From Xiphophorus maculatus (taxonomy: Eukaryota; Chordata; Actinopteri; Cyprinodontiformes; Poeciliidae), in assembly GCF_002775205.1 (NCBI RefSeq), contig NC_036460.1, positions 18,938,402 through 19,002,401 of the forward strand: a stretch of 64,000 nucleotides of DNA, given 5' to 3'. This document shows, in pieces, positions 11,901 to 22,400 of this stretch. Position numbers and translations under genes: made by a program. The first letter of the stretch is position 1, and every line of letters starts with the position of its first letter. Below the pieces are notes generated by a model, which ran no database searches, was not told the DNA's origin, and worked only from the letters and a program-made list of their open reading frames with translations.

Positions 11901-14900
11901 TCCAGTATGGGTTTAGCTCCAATTTGTGCAAACCAGCCTGGAACAACCAATACTACGTAAATACAACATTTACAAGAACTGGAACATGCTTATGTAAAAT
12001 AATCTATTCGAAAGGAAGCAAAAACAGCAGCATGAACAACACAAATGACAATATGGTGTTTTCCTTAATTCTCTTTAACAAACACAAATCAACACTCCTC
12101 AGTCCCAAATACTTTTGGTTCATCTTAACTTTTTACAAGCAGAAAATGAAGCCAACCCATCAGTAGAAGAAAAATGCACCTGTTCAATGGCCTGAGCCTT
12201 GGCTCTCTCTTCTTCCTTCTGTCGGTCTTTCTCTGCTTTTCTCTCCGCAGTGGATGTCGTTTTCATAGCCAGGAAATCAAAAGTCATCCACTCGTCTCTC
12301 TTTGAGATGGAGACACAATCAGAGAAAAAGAAGCTGAATGAATTACTACGATCAGCAGAAAGAGAAAGAAATATAAACTGAAAAGGTAATAAAATGCAGA
12401 AATCACCAGCGACCTGGTAATGACTCCATGACAGTGTGTAAGCTGCTATGGAGTTTGTAGTAAACATACCTGGATATTCTCTGCTAGGCTCAGGCCGCCC
12501 TCTGAAGCCTTGGGCAGAGCTGGAACCTTCCATGCTTTCGCAGGCTGAGTCTGAGCCTCAACCCATTCCTCCTCTGAGTCCTGAAATGATGGGGGCCGGG
12601 GGGTACAATATGAATTAACAGCAAGCCAAAATTCCAACCAAATGTTAAAAAGAAATCACATAAAGAACTGCTTTAGAACAGCTAAAAACATAGGTTTTAA
12701 ATCTGAATAAAATACATTGCCACACTTATTAATCACAAGAGCCTAAAATATTTCAACTACGGCATAACTTTAGTCCAGAAAAGCTGAATTCCCATCTCTC
12801 TTTCAGGAGCAAATTTTGGTCATATGTTTCATGCAGGAGCAAAAAACAATTACCTGGGAACTTTCACTGGAGCCATTTCCTTCTTCAGCTTTCTTCTCCT
12901 TCTTGACTTTTTTTTTCTTCTCCTTCTTTTTCTTGGATTTTTTCTCTTTCTTCTTTTTGCTCTTAACAGAACCCTCCTGTTGGATGTTCACATTTTGCTT
13001 TAGTTCCCCTTTTTTGTCATTTACATTTATAGAGCTGTCAGACACAATAGCAAATATAACAGCCAACAAGCAAATCTTTTCATACTAAAACTGCACACCA
13101 ATAATGCAATAAAGATGTATTTTTTCATATATTGTGCAGTGCAATATCACAGAGCAGGACACATTAATAACACTGGCTTCACAACAACAATTTCTGACAA
13201 ATGAAGGTGTGGGCAAAAAAACCTGGAGATGGTTTGTAGTGTAGCTTCATATTTTCTTGCTTTTATTTTCTACCCAGAGATCCTACCAGACCCAGTCAGA
13301 TTGGATTCAGGGTAAACACTTCCAACTCTTTAACTCATTCTCTCAGCACTGGACATCATTGCAAAAGATGAAAACAGCAGGTCTTCACTGGTTGATTATT
13401 TATTGGAACAAAATACAAGCACAAATCATTTTTGCAATTTACATATCTGGTAAAACAAACTAATCTAACAATTGACCAAGTGGTTATCCTTACTTCCTCC
13501 ATCTGCTGCAGCCTCTGGTCCACTTCAGGAAGAATCCATGTGTCCTCCCCTCTCTGCCTCTTCAGCTCCTTTCTTCTCTCTTCTCTCTCATACCGCTGCT
13601 TTGCCTGAATTAAATTGGAGGACGAGAGGGGAGATTATAGCCTACACTAGGTATTTATATCAGCATCTAACATTCATCCCTAAACAGTAGTTGCAACCAA
13701 GAATTCAGTTATATGTTCTTTGTGGAAGTCCGATAGACCAGATTGCACAAAGAAAAACTGGATAAAAGAATCACTATTAAATAGAGATACACCATTAAGA
13801 TGGCAAGAAATCATAATCAGTCCATTTTCTTCTAGATCAAATCTTGTTGTTTTTTTTTTTAAACCAAGAACTTCCACCGAATTCATAATAAATACATTTC
13901 ATAGTAAACATCAGCCATCAGCCATCCTTTTTTACATTTAGGAATATCAGATAAAGGTTGCTGCTTTGGTGCATAAATCAGGAATATATTATAATTAATT
14001 CATATTAAGGCAGATTTAAAACTACCTGTATCAGAGAACCTGTAGTGCATTTTTCTTTTCATGTTATAATGGGAAAAAATTGGAATTAGTCAAAATCACC
14101 ATTAGCAGATAAAACCTTGAAGAAAATATTAGTCAGAAAAATGGGGCAAGTGGCACACACTACGACTAAATGACATTATATTGTGATTCGTGAGTTGTTA
14201 TTGTTGCTTATTTATTTCAAACGGGAAAATACACATCACATTATAAGCCAGAGTTAGCTACAGAGGCTAATTTTCATCTGCAGCCCATCCAGATGAAAAC
14301 TTAAGCTTCAAAGTTCCAAGCTTATTGTTTAGAAATCAAACAGTTAACGTCAATAAAGTCTTAACTCATTTTGAGCCAATCACACTTTAGCCTTAGCTGA
14401 CATATTTCGATCCCTGTGTCAGATCAGACACCTGAGCTGAACAGATTAAGGCGTTCACAACCCTGTAATGTCCCTCTACAGGAAGCAGCTACTGGTTTGA
14501 GAGGAGTGTAAACAAAGCTGCACTGCACACAGATAGCCTTCAGTGGTGAAGCTGTGTACATATGTGATTACAGCACTGACACTGGCCTCAGCATCAAACT
14601 GGGAACGATGGATGAATGTGGCTGAGGCATAAAACAAACGCTAAAATATAGCAACAGCTCTGCTATCTGCCTCATTCAGTGTTTAGCTAGTAAGTTCCTT
14701 CCTTTAGTCTGGAGTTATCTACAGATCCAGAAATGGTTAGGTCACACAAAATCTGTTAGCTTTACAGGGCAACGGAAAATTTCATAAAACAGACCCCACA
14801 TATTAACGTTATGGTGTCGTCGTAGTTATTAGCCGTGCTAGCTGGTTAGCGTTTATTCGAACAATACCGGTATGGTTTAGACAGTACATGTATGCGTGAT

Positions 14901-15043
14901 ATAACTTTACTTTAACCAATATTGTTTTTCTCTGCGCTCACACATTTTACCTTATCTATAGCCTCTTGTCGTGCCTGACGCTTCTTTTCTTTCCTGTCTT
15001 CGATGTTGCTGGAACACTCAAAACTGACCCCGTGCGTCGCCAT
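5895..15043 (-). CDS. cwf19l2: cwf19l2, CWF19-like protein 2 (5' two thirds; C-terminus outside window)
   Basis: Eleven coding exons on the minus strand give 564 in-phase codons: 15043-14951, 13604-13494, 12976-12854, 12580-12470, 12299-12180, 11937-11844, 10757-10639, 10409-9914, 9714-9504, 7987-7876, 5996-5895. All introns are GT-AG and phases agree. Family-diagnostic blocks are [74 protein letters not shown] and [19 protein letters not shown]. The family is known to associate with the spliceosome and to act around lariat turnover. The visible part is the charged N-terminal and coiled-coil half: a lysine-rich tract (exon 3), an Arg/Glu/Asp-rich tract (exon 8) and a helical end. The C-terminal CwfJ domains (about 330 residues in the human 894-residue protein) are missing, so the gene must continue left of position 1. 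Confidence 0.95.
6825..7170. mobile_element. hAT-type MITE, copy A (cwf19l2 intron 10)
   Basis: A non-coding element of about 346 bp with imperfect terminal inverted repeats, AGATGTGCACCAAT on the left and ATCAGTGCATCT on the right. Inside it are the phrases TTTCCTTAATTTCGGAGAT, AGCAACATTTCAGA and GATCGGTAATCAGCGATCAG, shared with the copies at 46933-47211 and 54489-54824. It holds no transposase frame. The superfamily is inferred from the GTGCACCGAT-style ends. Confidence 0.72.
7876..7987 (-). CDS. cwf19l2: cwf19l2 exon 10
   Basis: 112 bases encoding [12 protein letters not shown], then [20 protein letters not shown], the conserved helix before the C-terminal domains. Acceptor GGTTTCCATAG, donor ACG|GTGAGT. 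Confidence 0.93.
8690..9480 (+). mobile_element. Tc1-like transposon fossil (cwf19l2 intron 9)
   Basis: Decayed plus-strand Tc1-like transposase DNA. ATCTGGCCTTTAAGGAAAAG (8720), CATGGTGGTGGCAGCACCAT (8871), then CAGTCCTGACCAAAATCCAC (9357), CTCCATCCAATCTGGCTGAG (9419) and TTATTTTGCAAAAAC occur in the order found in common fish Tc1 elements. The frame is broken. The right end lies within about 30-50 bases of the exon 9 donor of cwf19l2, so the insertion landed almost on a splice site without removing it. Confidence 0.8.
9504..9714 (-). CDS. cwf19l2: cwf19l2 exon 9 (divergent linker exon)
   Basis: The exon contains the open frame [19 protein letters not shown] followed by [16 protein letters not shown]. 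The acceptor TTTTCTGCAG and donor GCAAG|GTCTGA are the only pair that links the phase-1 end of exon 8 to the phase-2 start of exon 10. [10 protein letters not shown] repeats the FLKPSEDDD motif at the end of exon 8. Human has a similar pair (KFLRPSDDEE, later GFRKPT). A plus-strand open frame at 9451-9771 is the shadow of this exon. Confidence 0.8.
9914..10409 (-). CDS. cwf19l2: cwf19l2 exon 8 (Arg/Glu/Asp-rich)
   Basis: 496 bases starting [15 protein letters not shown], as in the family. About 110 residues then consist mostly of R, E, D, K and S dipeptides ([14 protein letters not shown] and similar), a composition typical of splicing-factor low-complexity regions. The exon ends [16 protein letters not shown] with donor GAAG|GTGAGG in phase 1. 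Human CWF19L2 is less regular here, so the length and repetitiveness may be lineage-specific. Confidence 0.9.
10639..10757 (-). CDS. cwf19l2: cwf19l2 exon 7
   Basis: 119 bases encoding [20 protein letters not shown] and ending SDIVAQRYG. Acceptor CTGTTTATTCCAG, donor GGG|GTGAGG. The phase returns to 0. Confidence 0.92.
11844..11937 (-). CDS. cwf19l2: cwf19l2 exon 6
   Basis: 94 bases, ending in phase 1, encoding [18 protein letters not shown]. Acceptor TTGGTTGTTCCAG, donor AAG|GTAGCA. Confidence 0.92.
12180..12299 (-). CDS. cwf19l2: cwf19l2 exon 5
   Basis: 40 codons opening with [16 protein letters not shown], followed by a charged helix ([19 protein letters not shown]). Acceptor CATCTCAAAG, donor CAG|GTGCAT. 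Confidence 0.92.
12470..12580 (-). CDS. cwf19l2: cwf19l2 exon 4
   Basis: 37 codons, [20 protein letters not shown] onward, with acceptor CATCATTTCAG and donor CAG|GTATGT. Human CWF19L2 has the matching EDEWVEAVPSQ ... KAWKV segment. Confidence 0.9.
12854..12976 (-). CDS. cwf19l2: cwf19l2 exon 3 (poly-lysine tract)
   Basis: 41 codons rich in lysine ([17 protein letters not shown]), ending [11 protein letters not shown] before a GTAATT donor. The acceptor at CATCCAACAG is weak in pyrimidines. I chose it because it gives the same spacing to the preceding block as in the human protein and keeps phase 0. A start further upstream cannot be excluded. Confidence 0.78.
13494..13604 (-). CDS. cwf19l2: cwf19l2 exon 2
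   Basis: 37 codons, with acceptor TTTAATTCAG and donor GAA|GTAAGG. It encodes the highly conserved [18 protein letters not shown] block, the strongest single identifier of the gene. Confidence 0.93.
14951..15043 (-). CDS. cwf19l2: cwf19l2 coding exon 1 (start codon)
   Basis: The ATG at 15041-15043 opens a 31-codon exon ([20 protein letters not shown]...) that ends at a GTAAAA donor after AAG. The [15 protein letters not shown] segment matches the family N-terminus, which supports this start. Phase 0. Confidence 0.88.
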
Positions 15044-15130
15044 GACACTGTCGTAAATGTTTTTGTCAAACGTCGTGACGCGTAGCTGTTTACGTTAACT
15101 ATTGACCTGTGGTTGTTGTAGTTGAGGAAG
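15044..15130 (-). promoter_or_regulatory. Probable cwf19l2 5' UTR and promoter
   Basis: The bases just upstream of the cwf19l2 start are locally CpG-rich (CGTCGTGACGCGTAG) in an AT-rich region, as expected for a housekeeping promoter. There is no TATA box. The transcription start is not determinable by reading. Confidence 0.4.
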
Positions 15131-18100
15131 ACAGTCTAAGAGCCTCACAAAACAGACACTTAAGTTTGCCCCCCTTGTAAAGATGTGCAACAAGTTTTAA
15201 AAGGAATTAGTTCTATATTCACTTTATTTGGTCCTTGTATAGCGAGTGTGGTTAGAGACTTAATTTGGCCTGTGTCACATCTTATTTGTACCCCAGGGAA
15301 ACAAATTCTTAATAACCATAAGACCTTACGAATCTCATCACGGGCTCAACTGACCAATTTAGAAAAGTAAATTATATATTCGTTACATTTATTTTAATCA
15401 GATTGTTGGGGTACCAACAATAATACAATGCTGTTTCTATATGTTAAACGGCAATGAAATTTAGGATGGAAACCTGATAGTATTTGATAAAAAGAGGGCC
15501 CTAACTTTGCATCTTCATGTTGTGAAAAAATTATAAGAGATTGGTAAAATATGACAATTCTGTATTTTTTGTAAAATATTGTATGGCTATGCTCCACTTC
15601 TATTACAATAATGTATTCAAAAGATTTTCAGTGAGTGAACAAGGGCAGGTCCTAGAGTTTCTTAGGAAAACTGCTGTGAGTGAAACTACTTTGTCCTATA
15701 TCATGCATCTCATACTTGGAATACGATTCCAAGTAACAACAGAAACTTTTCAATTTCTATTTCATTTAGAAAACATCTTAAAAATTAGCTCTTGTTAAGC
15801 CTAAAATTTCAACATTATTAATATGTAAATATGTATAAATTTTATGGTAGCCTAATTTTATGCATTTTCTTATTTAGTAGTGTTGTTTTGTGGTTTCATT
15901 GTTGCTTTTATAATATGTTTTAACATCAACCTTCCAATGAGATTAGAGATGCAAATTAGCCACTTGGAGATAGCCTTCTGTATTTATATGTAAATTGTCA
16001 TCAATACTTATTGTCCCATTTCAAAAATATACATGAACTTGAACTAGACAAGGATCAGTAAGCTACAGTCTGTGCTTACACCCACAGCCCTGAAACCTGG
16101 CTTATATTGCACTTCATAATGATAAATGATAAAAGAAAATGAAAATTACTGAACCTCTTAACAATTTGATGGCAAGCTGTTGTGTAATACATTCCTCTAC
16201 ATTTCATCACCATCCTAAAATAATGGCCTAAGTAATTTTTTTTTGCCAAAAGTGACTCTTGCCTAATCATCTTCTGGCAAAAAACTATTTTTTTAGGAAG
16301 ATGACAATTTTCCAAAAACAACTCTAAAGTTAGATTTCTGGTTAGATAACGGAAGGTAAATTTGACAATGATCTTGTAGTTTTCAACATTTTCTTACATA
16401 CTCTTCTTCATCCCAGTCAATATAAGCAACTGGGCCATGTATAATTCAGACCCAAGATTAGTTTGTGTCTGTTGATCCCAGAGGAACTACGAGCTTCATG
16501 GGTGATTTGACCTGAGCCTGATGACAAAATACCCTCTTGTTCCAGAAGGGCAAAGCTGGGACACACACATCACATTTGTGAATAGCCAGATACATAATGC
16601 ATGTTTTACATTTTGTGCTCACAATTATACGTATTAGGATTAACTTAGAAGACGAAAGCAATCCTACATGACATTGTTTCTTTAGACCATGATTTGAAAT
16701 TTAATTTTTATAATAATCATTGGTATGTTGATAAATAATAATGAAAAACAGCTCACCCTCTTGACACTGCAAGAGGATTGATTTCATTTCGGCTTTAGAA
16801 ACATTCTTACTTAATACATACATGGACAAATATGTTAGTTCCTCTCTGTTAATGACCAAAAAGCTCGCAATGATAACTGAAATAAGTTGAAAACAAAAGT
16901 AACATTAATTAACATTTTACTGAAAATTAGCAAATGAAAAGCAGACATTGCTACTGAGTTGTGGTTCAACAGATTCATAAAAAAAAAAAAAAAACGAAAA
17001 AAAAAAACCTAAAGAAATAGGACTGGACAAAGGCAGTAGTACCCATAGCTTAATATTGCGTTGATCACCCTTGAGGCAATCACTGCAATCAAGCAACAGG
17101 TATTGTGGTGGACTCTTTGTGGACAAGGTGCTCCTGCTGTCTCATGTTTGAATGGTGCCTTGATGGCTCCTTCCACAAATGCTCTGATTGATATTTTTAC
17201 AGATATATATTTTTTTATATATATACAGAACAAAGGTGTTTACATATAGCAGGGTGCAATAATGTATAGCATAAACATATTGTATGCATCATTAACTTCA
17301 AGATGCATAACAAAAAATGTATAATAATAGTAATAAATAACTAAATTACAGCACCAAAGAACCCAAAATAATACTAGCATAATGCAGGTTAGGTTTAATA
17401 GGCAAAATTTGTTAAAAAGCTGCATATGCATGTTACAATGCTCAGACTGTGAACTGATCCGTAAGATACAATTTAAGATATTTTCTAAAAAGAAAAAGTA
17501 GATTTGACTTATTAAATATGAGCAGATCATCCAGAGCCAGAAGCAACACCATATACTGCAGCCCTTTAACTGGAAAAGGTCTGGCAGAAAGTTTATACGG
17601 CTTAGTTACAGCTCAGTGATTTCAGAGCAGACGCTGACCTCAAAGACAAATTAAAAGGGAGTGGGGTACAAAAAGTAATAATAATAAAGTTGAGAGAATT
17701 ATTGAAAAGCCTGTGCACTATGAAGAATAATCAAGAGATTAAGCTGGTTTCTGCATGAGATCTTCCAGCGCAATAGAAGTCTGCTTGAATTAGTTCCATT
17801 TATTGTCAGGATTTAGCATAAAAGAACTCTTCAGGCCATATACCCTTAAACCTTTATAGTTCTGTTGTTGTCTGTCACTCTAAGCTCATGTAGACTTAAT
17901 TATAACCAGTAATAATCCTTGCAAATAAAGATGCACATTCAGTCACTGGATTAGTCAGCCACCACTAGGATTCAATGACAGCAACGATATTACTGATCGC
18001 TTGAGAGATGTTCTAATTGCAACTCTTTGCCAACACCTATCTCTGTTTTTAAACAGTCTGAGGAGCAGATTTCGTTTTTCTAAAATAGGAAGAAAATAGC

Positions 18101-18680
18101 AGGATGAACAATTCTTTATGGAACTGAAATTGAGATTGTGGAATCTTAAGTACCTGTGTGATCGTCTGAGCAATAAAATGGACTGGAGTCAAAACACTGA
18201 TGTTTTTTACAGGAAGGGTCAGAACAGATTCTACCGCAAAAGAGCCTGATATCCTCTGGAGCGCACCTGAAGACCTTTGACTCTGTGGTGGCATCAGCCA
18301 TTTCCTATGATGTTGTGTGGTGGAGCAGCATCCTATCTACAGCTTAGAGGAAGCTGTTAGATCAGCTCATAAGGAAGACCAGAACTAGAGAACTCCTACA
18401 GCGAGACTGCGCAAAGAAGAGCTATCGCAGATCCCCATAATGTTTACATCCCTGAAGTTATTGGCAGTTTTTCACTTCTTGTATTGTCTTTTTATTGCAC
18501 AAATATATTTTTTTCTTTTTTAAACTATCCTACTTAGTTGCACATTTCTTTTAATCTGCCATCTGTGAGTGCTTTGCCACTAACATTTTCTTGAATAACC
18601 TTGTGCACATTGTTGCCATAGATTCACATTAAATCCACACCAGATTACAAGACTTATGCATAACGCATTCCTTGAAAACT
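15131..18680. other. Intergenic region between alkbh8 3' end and cwf19l2 5' end
   Basis: No gene is recognised. A short (A)n tract lies at 16979-16994. Bases 17045-17200 (TTGATCACCCTTGAGGCAAT...) resemble part of a degraded Tc1-type element but are too short to classify. The small open frames here look random. Confidence 0.5.
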
Positions 18681-18685
18681 TGTCT

Positions 18686-18691
18686 TTTATT
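18686..18691 (-). terminator. Candidate alkbh8 polyadenylation signal
   Basis: TTTATT on the plus strand reads AATAAA on the minus strand, about 170 bases past the alkbh8 stop codon. A second candidate lies near 18489. Confidence 0.45.
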
Positions 18692-18860
18692 GGCAGGACA
18701 ACTAAAACCGATGAGTATAAATTTCCACAGAAGCAAATATTCAGCAAGATCCTCCTTTCACTTATTTAGAAAGCCTCAGAGATCATTTATCCGAGCTGAT
18801 TAATTTCCAAAATTGTTCAATTAAAAACTGCGTATGAGCACTTAAATTTAGTTTAAGATG

Positions 18861-19451
18861 TTATTCCTTCTGTAATATAACACACCAGTTTCCTTGGTCA
18901 TGATAGCTGGTTTGCACTTCGACTCCGGTCACCTCAATGCAGAGCTGCTCCAGCTCCCCCTGCTGGAAGACATGGTAATAGCGATGAAAAACAGGGACTG
19001 AACTCCCACCAGGAACCTGAGAAGTGTCAACACTTGGACTGAGTTTAGAGTCTGGACAGTTTGTGGTGTGCAAACTAGAACTGAACTCTTCTTCCCCTCG
19101 TGTTTTCCTCCCTTTAAGGTGCCAGGGAACCAAAAGGTCCTGGGAATTAAAGGCTGTGCGGTTAGTGTGAACACTAAGCTTGCTTTCGGTCATTTTGCTG
19201 TCATCTTTTAAGCCTCCAGTATAGTTGTTGTCCAAATGGCTGGTGGTGAGGACACTTGGCTCTTCATGCGGTTCCTGGCCCTCCTCTGGTTTGTCTTTAC
19301 TTTTCTCTCCATTCTGCGGTTTGTTGTGGTCTTTAAGGTATTTAGATTTCTGCTTGTTGTACTCTTGTTCATAGGCCCAAACATAGATGAGCGCCTGACC
19401 TCCAGGTTTTAGAAGCCTGACCAGCTCCCTCACAGCTGCCAGCCGACGCTC
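18861..19451 (-). CDS. alkbh8: alkbh8 exon 12 (terminal)
   Basis: The terminal exon runs from [20 protein letters not shown] to the TAA at 18861-18863 (ends NWCVILQKE). A poorly conserved acidic/lysine linker separates [12 protein letters not shown] from the conserved [10 protein letters not shown] and [18 protein letters not shown] blocks. Confidence 0.96.
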   Translation of the reverse strand, partial: ERRLAAVRELVRLLKPGGQALIYVWAYEQEYNKQKSKYLKDHNKPQNGEKSKDKPEEGQEPHEEPSVLTTSHLDNNYTGGLKDDSKMTESKLSVHTNRTAFNSQDLLVPWHLKGRKTRGEEEFSSSLHTTNCPDSKLSPSVDTSQVPGGSSVPVFHRYYHVFQQGELEQLCIEVTGVEVQTSYHDQGNWCVILQKE

Positions 19452-22400
19452 CTGAAACACACACAGACGTTTAAAGAGTTAACATTTCAAGAAGTGGGGG
19501 AAAAAAAGGCATGTTGGTGAAGGATTGCCGTAGCAATTCAAAATTATTAAAGATATCAGTTGCAATATTTGTCTATTGTCTTCTTTCTTCTGTTTCTCAT
19601 CTGTGCTTCCATCACTCTGTGACTTTTAACATTTTGGGCAACATCATTGTCTCTTGACAGCATATTGGCTAAATATTACATTAGCAGAAATTCTCATGCA
19701 GAATGTCAATTGTATTTCAGTGGGATAACTTTCTGCCTAGTAAAGTTGTGCCCAATGCATTTTATTTGTTTGTGTTGATCATTTTCATACATTAAGTGTT
19801 TGAATGTGCTGCCCATACCTGTGTGGAAAAATGGTGTATAACAGCTATAGAGATGCAGGCGTCACATGAGTCCGTTCGCAGGGGGACGCTAAGAGCATCA
19901 GATACAAACGCGTTGAAACCTCGCTCTGCACAGATTTGGACCAGAGAGCTGCTGCGGTCACATCCCACCTGAGATCAGACAAACACAAGGAGAGCTAATG
20001 AGCTCAGAGCACAAAATTTAAGCATGTCATGTATGTAATAAAACCATCAAAATGATGGAAGACCTGAGGAAGTAGGGATTAAGATGAGCGAAAGCAAAGA
20101 GGGCTGGAATGAAATTGAAAAGGAGAAAGAAGTCTGGCTGGACAGTTCTGATAATATTTTAAAACAAAAGTCAATTCAATCAGGCTTCATGTGGTCTTCT
20201 CAAAAAAAAAAACAAGGTGAGAAAATATTTACTACACACATGCACAAGAGCAGCAATTTTCCTTTCAATTAAATTCGAAAATGTTTATGGTTTCAAACTG
20301 CAGATGAGAAGACAGGAGGGCAGCAGGCCAGAGAGCCAGAGAGGAAAGGATTACTGAGCTGAAAAGAAGAACGCTGGATGAGGAGGAAGAAGACTGAATC
20401 AAACTCAGAAAATTGGTGTGCGACCTGCATAATCACAATGTTCTCACTGATGATTTATTACAGCTACGGTCTGAGTCAAGATAAGCCGCTTACACGCTTC
20501 TCCTAAATCCCCAAACATGAATATCCTCGTGTGCATACGTAAACAGAAAATTTGGATATTACCATGGAAACCGAGCGAATGCGAAGGATGGCATCCTGCA
20601 GAGACCGGAGCAAGAACATTGATCTCATCCTTTGCTTTGTTGCACAAAAATCTATGCATTTCATGCGTTGAAGAGCAAAGTAAGATATTCTGTGTTACTA
20701 AAGGATTTCCTCTACAGCTTGAACTTGAGACAGCTTTTCTGTTTTTTTTAGATCAACAGCAAAACACAGTCAGTCAGAAAAATCTCTGCTGACTTCTTAG
20801 AAGCACTTTCTAGGCCTCTTCTGCCGTGCAGCTAAAGAGTCACTGTGGGCTTCTGAGCTTTTGATAGGTGAGGGAAAATACAGGGAAAACCTTTAAAAAA
20901 TACATTTTTGGAGTGTTTATAAAAATTCATAAAACTAAAAAGGAAAATTATGTACAGGTTTTATCCTGATTTAAGATTTAAAGCTCATTAAACTTTCCAA
21001 ATGTTATCTTCAAAAGAAATACAAATAAGTTCTGTAAGTTAAGTTAGATAGCTTACAGAACTAAACATAAGAAAACGTTTGCGTGAAAACTAGAATTAAC
21101 ACAAATCACCACTTATAGCAGAAATATGAGGGTCTATCTGCCAACAAAATCAAAAACTGAGCAAATGCCTATAAATAATTTACACAATGATGCAGTTCTG
21201 CCCATGTGAATGACACACCAAACATACCAGCCAACCAAAAATCATCAAAATAACAAAATATTGAAAATAAAAATATGTAAAGCATGTGCCAATGCCAAAA
21301 TAACATTTTTACTCAGGGAATCTCCTGTGCGGCTCTTTCTCCAGTCTCCATGTGGTGCCTGCCCAAAATAGACAATTTTGTTTTTAATTGTTTAAAACTA
21401 ATTTAAAATAACAACCATCCTTAATAACAGGTTTCAAGTTTCTCAGGAAAACAAGCACCTTTAACATCCTGGGCAGTTTGGCTTTGTTTTTGATTTCAAT
21501 GATACTTTTGGCCAAGTTAACAAAAGATGGTTTGAAATAAAAAATCATGACTCTGCTGCTCCTTACTGGATATCTTCAAATTTCTGGATTAGTGAACGCT
21601 TTCACATTTTTTAAATGGCAACATAAATAAATCAATACAAAAGCTGTCCATTCAGGGGTCATAGACTCTTTCTTGAACTATGTGCATACCCACCGTGATC
21701 AGCTGAGGGTTAACCCCCAGGTACTTCCCGTTTCCACAGCCCACATCGGCCAGCACGCTTCCAGGCTGGAGCGCGGACAGGAAGTGGCAAACGCGGGGCC
21801 ACGGAGTGTGGCGAGTGCTGCTGAAGTGAGAGGCGATGGCGTCATACACTCGGTGCACGTACTCCTCCTCCAAACGGGTTGCGTCAGCGTGGCAACTAGG
21901 AAGAGAGGGCTGAGATGGCGGGCATGGGGAGGATCCTCCCTGACTGTCACAGGCAGAGGGGAAGGCTGGAGTGGGGGGAACATGGAAGAGTCCTTAAAAT
22001 CCATATGATATTCAGCTACAGCTTCAAACAGCAATGCTGAATGAAGCTTAGATTTATGAAAAAAGCTGTTATACATCTTTAAAATTTTGCTAATGAGAGA
22101 CAACAAAGTCAGCTACTTTGTTCAAATTTAATTTGTCACAATCCATGTGTGGAAGAACTTTAAAATTTGCTATTCACAGATAATCTCAACTGGGAATCGA
22201 TATCCGTGAGTGTCTATTCTTAAATGACTGACCGGCATCCTGAGCAATATCGACACTGAATGCAAAGACATGCCGCACTTTTTAGATTTTGATTTGTAAA
22301 AATGTTTGAAACCCTTTTTCCTCACCCATCTCAGGTACGCATTGCTTTAGGTTAATATGTCAGATAACATTTAATAACAAATATGGAGGTCTGTGGTTGT

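Noticed and set aside
21673..22106. Frames of 111 (plus) and 135 (minus) codons
   Set aside because: Shadows of alkbh8 exon 10 and its flank.
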